A stretch of 33,303 nt of DNA from the NCBI RefSeq assembly GCF_900110755.1, contig NZ_FOFF01000069.1:1-33303 (forward strand). The letters run 5' to 3'. A model generated the notes under the pieces. The model was not told the DNA's origin and searched no databases. It was given only the letters and a program-made list of their open reading frames with translations. The DNA comes from Streptomyces sp. yr375 (lineage in GTDB: Bacteria; Actinomycetota; Actinomycetes; Streptomycetales; Streptomycetaceae). Numbering within the stretch: the stretch's first letter is position 1; every line of letters begins with the position of its first letter. Position numbers and translations under genes: made by a program. Below, one piece after another: positions 31,901 to 33,303 of this stretch.

Positions 31901-33292
31901 CTTCCAGCCGAAGGTGTCCGTCTCGTCGGAGGCGTACATGCCCAGGGTGACGTTCGCGGCGTCGTTCGCGGCCGACTTGCGTACGACGCTGGTGGCGTTG
32001 AACTCCAGGTTGCCGGCCGGGCAGTCGTCGCTCCAGCCCTTGGCGGCGTCGACGGTGTCCAGCACGGAGCCGATCCTGCCGGGCTGATTCTTCCAGGTCG
32101 TCTTGTCGGAGATGCCTCCGACCTCGAACAACTGCACCTCGCGGGCCTGGCAGGACCAGGACCAGGTGTTGCGGATCCGGAACGTCGCGGACTTGACCTG
32201 CGCCCCTTGGACGGCGCTGGTATCGAGCTCGAAGAACGAGCGTGAGATCCGGTCCAGACCGCCGGTCTCCGCCTCGTAGCCGACGCGTACCACGTCCTTG
32301 GCGTCCCAGAACGACGTGCCGGGATAGGCCTGGTACACCCTCGTCCAGTGGGTACGGACGCTGCTGGACCAGGTCGGGTCGATGTAGACGGGGTAGGTGG
32401 TCTCGGCCCCGGTCAGCAGCTCTTGTTGCGGGGTGATCGTCAGCGTGTCGCCGCTGACGGACGTCTCCATGGCGGCGTCCTTGGCCCCGGCCCCGGGGTC
32501 GAACGCGGCCTGTGTGGCCGAGGCGGTCGCGGTGCGAGCGGAGAGCAGTTGTCGTGCCTGGGCGGTGGTGGGTCGGCTGGAGTCCCACATCATGGGAGTG
32601 GGGCTGGTGAACACGGTCTGCCCGGCCGGATCGGTCGCCTCCAGGGACCCGGTCTCGCCGTCCTTGGCCACAGTGAGGCCGACCGTGCTGATGGCGAACT
32701 GGAGTCGGGCCAGCTCCGGGTTCTTGGCGGCCTCCGCGTTCTTGACCACCAGCAGTTGGGAGAACCCTTCCACCTCGGCCTTCAGTTGCAGGTCCACGCC
32801 AAGCAGCACCTCGGCGTAGGTGGCCACGTTGCCCGCCAACGTGGGCGTGGGCAACGCCTTGGGCCAGGTCAGTGACAGCGTGCGGCCGTCGCGGACTCCG
32901 GTGAGCATGGCGCCCGTTCCCCCGCCGGAGAAGCGCACCGACACCGCGGTGGCCTTGGGCACGACGGACCCGTCGGTGGCGAACATCAGCGTGGGGTCGG
33001 TCCCGACCCATGTCCCGTTCCGCCACACCCGCACGGCACTGCCGTACTGCTTCACCGACACCGAACCGTCCGGCTGCGCCCAGGTGTCGCTCGACTCGGT
33101 GCGGGCGGAGACCACCTCGACCGGCTGACCGGAGGCCTGGGCGTCGGCGAGGGCCTTGTCCTCCTCGGTCATCGAACCGTCGGCTACCGGATCGGACGCT
33201 GTGGTGAGTGACGTTTTCTCAACGGAATTCACGTAGCCACCGCTGTCCCGTGCCTTGCAGCAGGGACACATGATCCCTGCCCCTTCGGTCAT
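28973..33292 (-). CDS. Giant DNRLRE / FG-GAP repeat / B-lectin protein
   Basis: About 1439 residues in an open frame that reaches to 11 bases from the window edge, so the N-terminus may extend further. Order: a Ser/Thr-rich lead region (VEVVSARTESSDTWAQPDGS), a DNRLRE-type domain (VYIDPTWSSSVRTHWTRVYQ ... RSFFELDTSAVQGAQVKSAT, about 305-476), Ig/fibronectin-like modules (480-690), five FG-GAP-like repeats (DLNGDTYKDIW, DLNGDDRPDIL, DLTGDGVLDLW and others, 695-970), a bulb-type lectin domain (TLTMKGDGNLTVAAKSGAVVW, NGNLSVYSADG, about 985-1085), then six more D-F-N-G-D-G-R-D-D-type calcium-binding repeats to the end. Relatives are secreted, but no signal peptide is visible from any start in the window. 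Confidence 0.88.
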   Translation of the reverse strand: MTEGAGIMCPCCKARDSGGYVNSVEKTSLTTASDPVADGSMTEEDKALADAQASGQPVEVVSARTESSDTWAQPDGSVSVKQYGSAVRVWRNGTWVGTDPTLMFATDGSVVPKATAVSVRFSGGGTGAMLTGVRDGRTLSLTWPKALPTPTLAGNVATYAEVLLGVDLQLKAEVEGFSQLLVVKNAEAAKNPELARLQFAISTVGLTVAKDGETGSLEATDPAGQTVFTSPTPMMWDSSRPTTAQARQLLSARTATASATQAAFDPGAGAKDAAMETSVSGDTLTITPQQELLTGAETTYPVYIDPTWSSSVRTHWTRVYQAYPGTSFWDAKDVVRVGYEAETGGLDRISRSFFELDTSAVQGAQVKSATFRIRNTWSWSCQAREVQLFEVGGISDKTTWKNQPGRIGSVLDTVDAAKGWSDDCPAGNLEFNATSVVRKSAANDAANVTLGMYASDETDTFGWKKFDPKTAVLEVVYNNPPKTPTELGTYPSTSCTAGGTIGNTSVSLHAKVDDPDPGNLTAEFQLFAAGSTTPVYESSVPAIRGRVPSVVLPTDKTPSGTYTWKVRAKDSDGAYSPYSKTCTFGIDRVRPSRPPVVTSQDNTYPPGDQGWPQQTGPARATARFLFAANGVTDVKAYFWWTDSSPDLKEVPPDAAWAQFTVPSYGPHLVYAYSVDAAGNRSDTATYLYYATRATAHDEPGDLNGDTYKDIWSTDSNGTLLTHAGQDGGRFYAATNAGGIFPGQQVGLSGDWGQDGYNDLVSLEYEENNQKNKLRVYANNGQGSIDRDQPLTLRVASGSDDHWYDAQQVTPGGDLNGDDRPDILVRQGGNLWVYYGNRTARLDRVELHPPLVGGTDWNKYTLVAPGDLNADTLPDLILRNDATGVLYRSYGTKDPITGKLNLATWGTQLTQIATGFKKADHPTLGTSGDLTGDGVLDLWTRKADNTMTGWPGKATSGQLTGLGTAFGIDGITGGARVAAGTQLTAGQSVTSNSATLTMKGDGNLTVAAKSGAVVWESKTSGNPDATARVEANGNLSVYSADGQTRLWSTGLTAATTPNLTGEGYVLLQDKGNLVVYNAKSQALWTNGSGPRHDYNGDGRSDLAWWNDFDAGTDATYSLLTNSDGTFKEPLKSFAAAAGTYDAAYMKFVTGDFNGDGRGDIAALHPKPDTSLEMLTFLGQASGGFAEPFVSWTLGKNVMHGTYMTPEAGDFNGDGRDDVAVWYAYPDGTTKLFTLTADVRGGFNSPFESWSAPSGTWLRSRCKFTTGDFNADGRDDIAVFYGQGDDTIRTHTFLADVTGGFEKPTSWWYTPSLDWDQATPHAGDFSRDGRDDIMIWYDYDDGTDRVSTMLAVSEPGQFGSAKVTLDGKKSWDIKQTQLATGDFNGDGYDDLAALRKQDTSIQTWTWNWSAADGAFKGGLAGWTAPAGVYPYDPMKLVIPYN

Positions 33293-33303
33293 GGGCAGGG
33301 CGG

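Overview
The window is very GC-rich with strong third-position GC, and it carries families typical of Streptomyces or a close relative: a DUF397 protein, DUF2277, DUF1992, an MmyB-type regulator, a GT87/PAP2 fusion, a secreted HNH nuclease and giant FG-GAP proteins. It reads as accessory chromosome (arm-like): short transcription units on both strands, small adaptive enzymes, envelope proteins, and at least three places where genes have been broken by insertion or deletion.

Layout. 1-0.8 kb: the first end of an IS5-family element that has cut off the 5' end of a GNAT acetyltransferase gene. 0.8-3.4 kb: an MmyB-type regulator divergent from a 4-oxalocrotonate tautomerase, then a PanE-like reductase divergent from DUF2277. 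3.4-5.2 kb: a DedA protein and a DoxX protein, the latter below a probable DmdR/IdeR iron box, then an orphan leader-like stretch. 5.2-7.1 kb: an unusual pair, a membrane-anchored TIG-domain protein and a cytosolic protein ending in polyproline. 7.2-7.9 kb: a DUF397 gene whose usual XRE partner is a frameshifted, internally deleted remnant. 7.9-10.7 kb: a TetR regulator with its own operator/promoter, an SsfX3-like SGNH hydrolase, and a convergent APH-type kinase overlapping the hydrolase 3' end. 10.7-13.2 kb: a PhoD-like phosphatase and a secreted HNH nuclease. 13.2-14.2 kb: a yybP-ykoY manganese riboswitch driving a TMEM165/GDT1 transporter. 14.4-16.3 kb: a HAD hydrolase, then a graveyard of gene fragments and a decayed IS5 transposase. 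16.3-19.6 kb: a membrane peptidoglycan-binding protein divergent from a 14-TM efflux pump fused to a winged-helix domain. 19.6-23.6 kb: GNAT, DHFR-like reductase, two helical proteins, DUF1992, FHA-like protein, O-methyltransferase. 23.7-25.6 kb: DUF2330 protein with a long Pro-rich tail and a start region containing a 26-bp perfect palindrome and TTA codons. 25.6-28.9 kb: GT87/PAP2 fusion and a membrane acyltransferase. 29-33.3 kb: a giant DNRLRE/FG-GAP/B-lectin protein.

The common functional threads are metal response (iron box, Mn riboswitch) and envelope or extracellular work (TIG protein, HNH nuclease, peptidoglycan binding, GT87/PAP2, acyltransferase, FG-GAP giant). I see no complete biosynthetic cluster, phage or named defence system. 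The least explained items are the TIG/polyproline pair, the DUF2330 palindromic start region, and the fragment graveyard at 15.6-16.25 kb. All functional calls come from motif reading; no database search was run.
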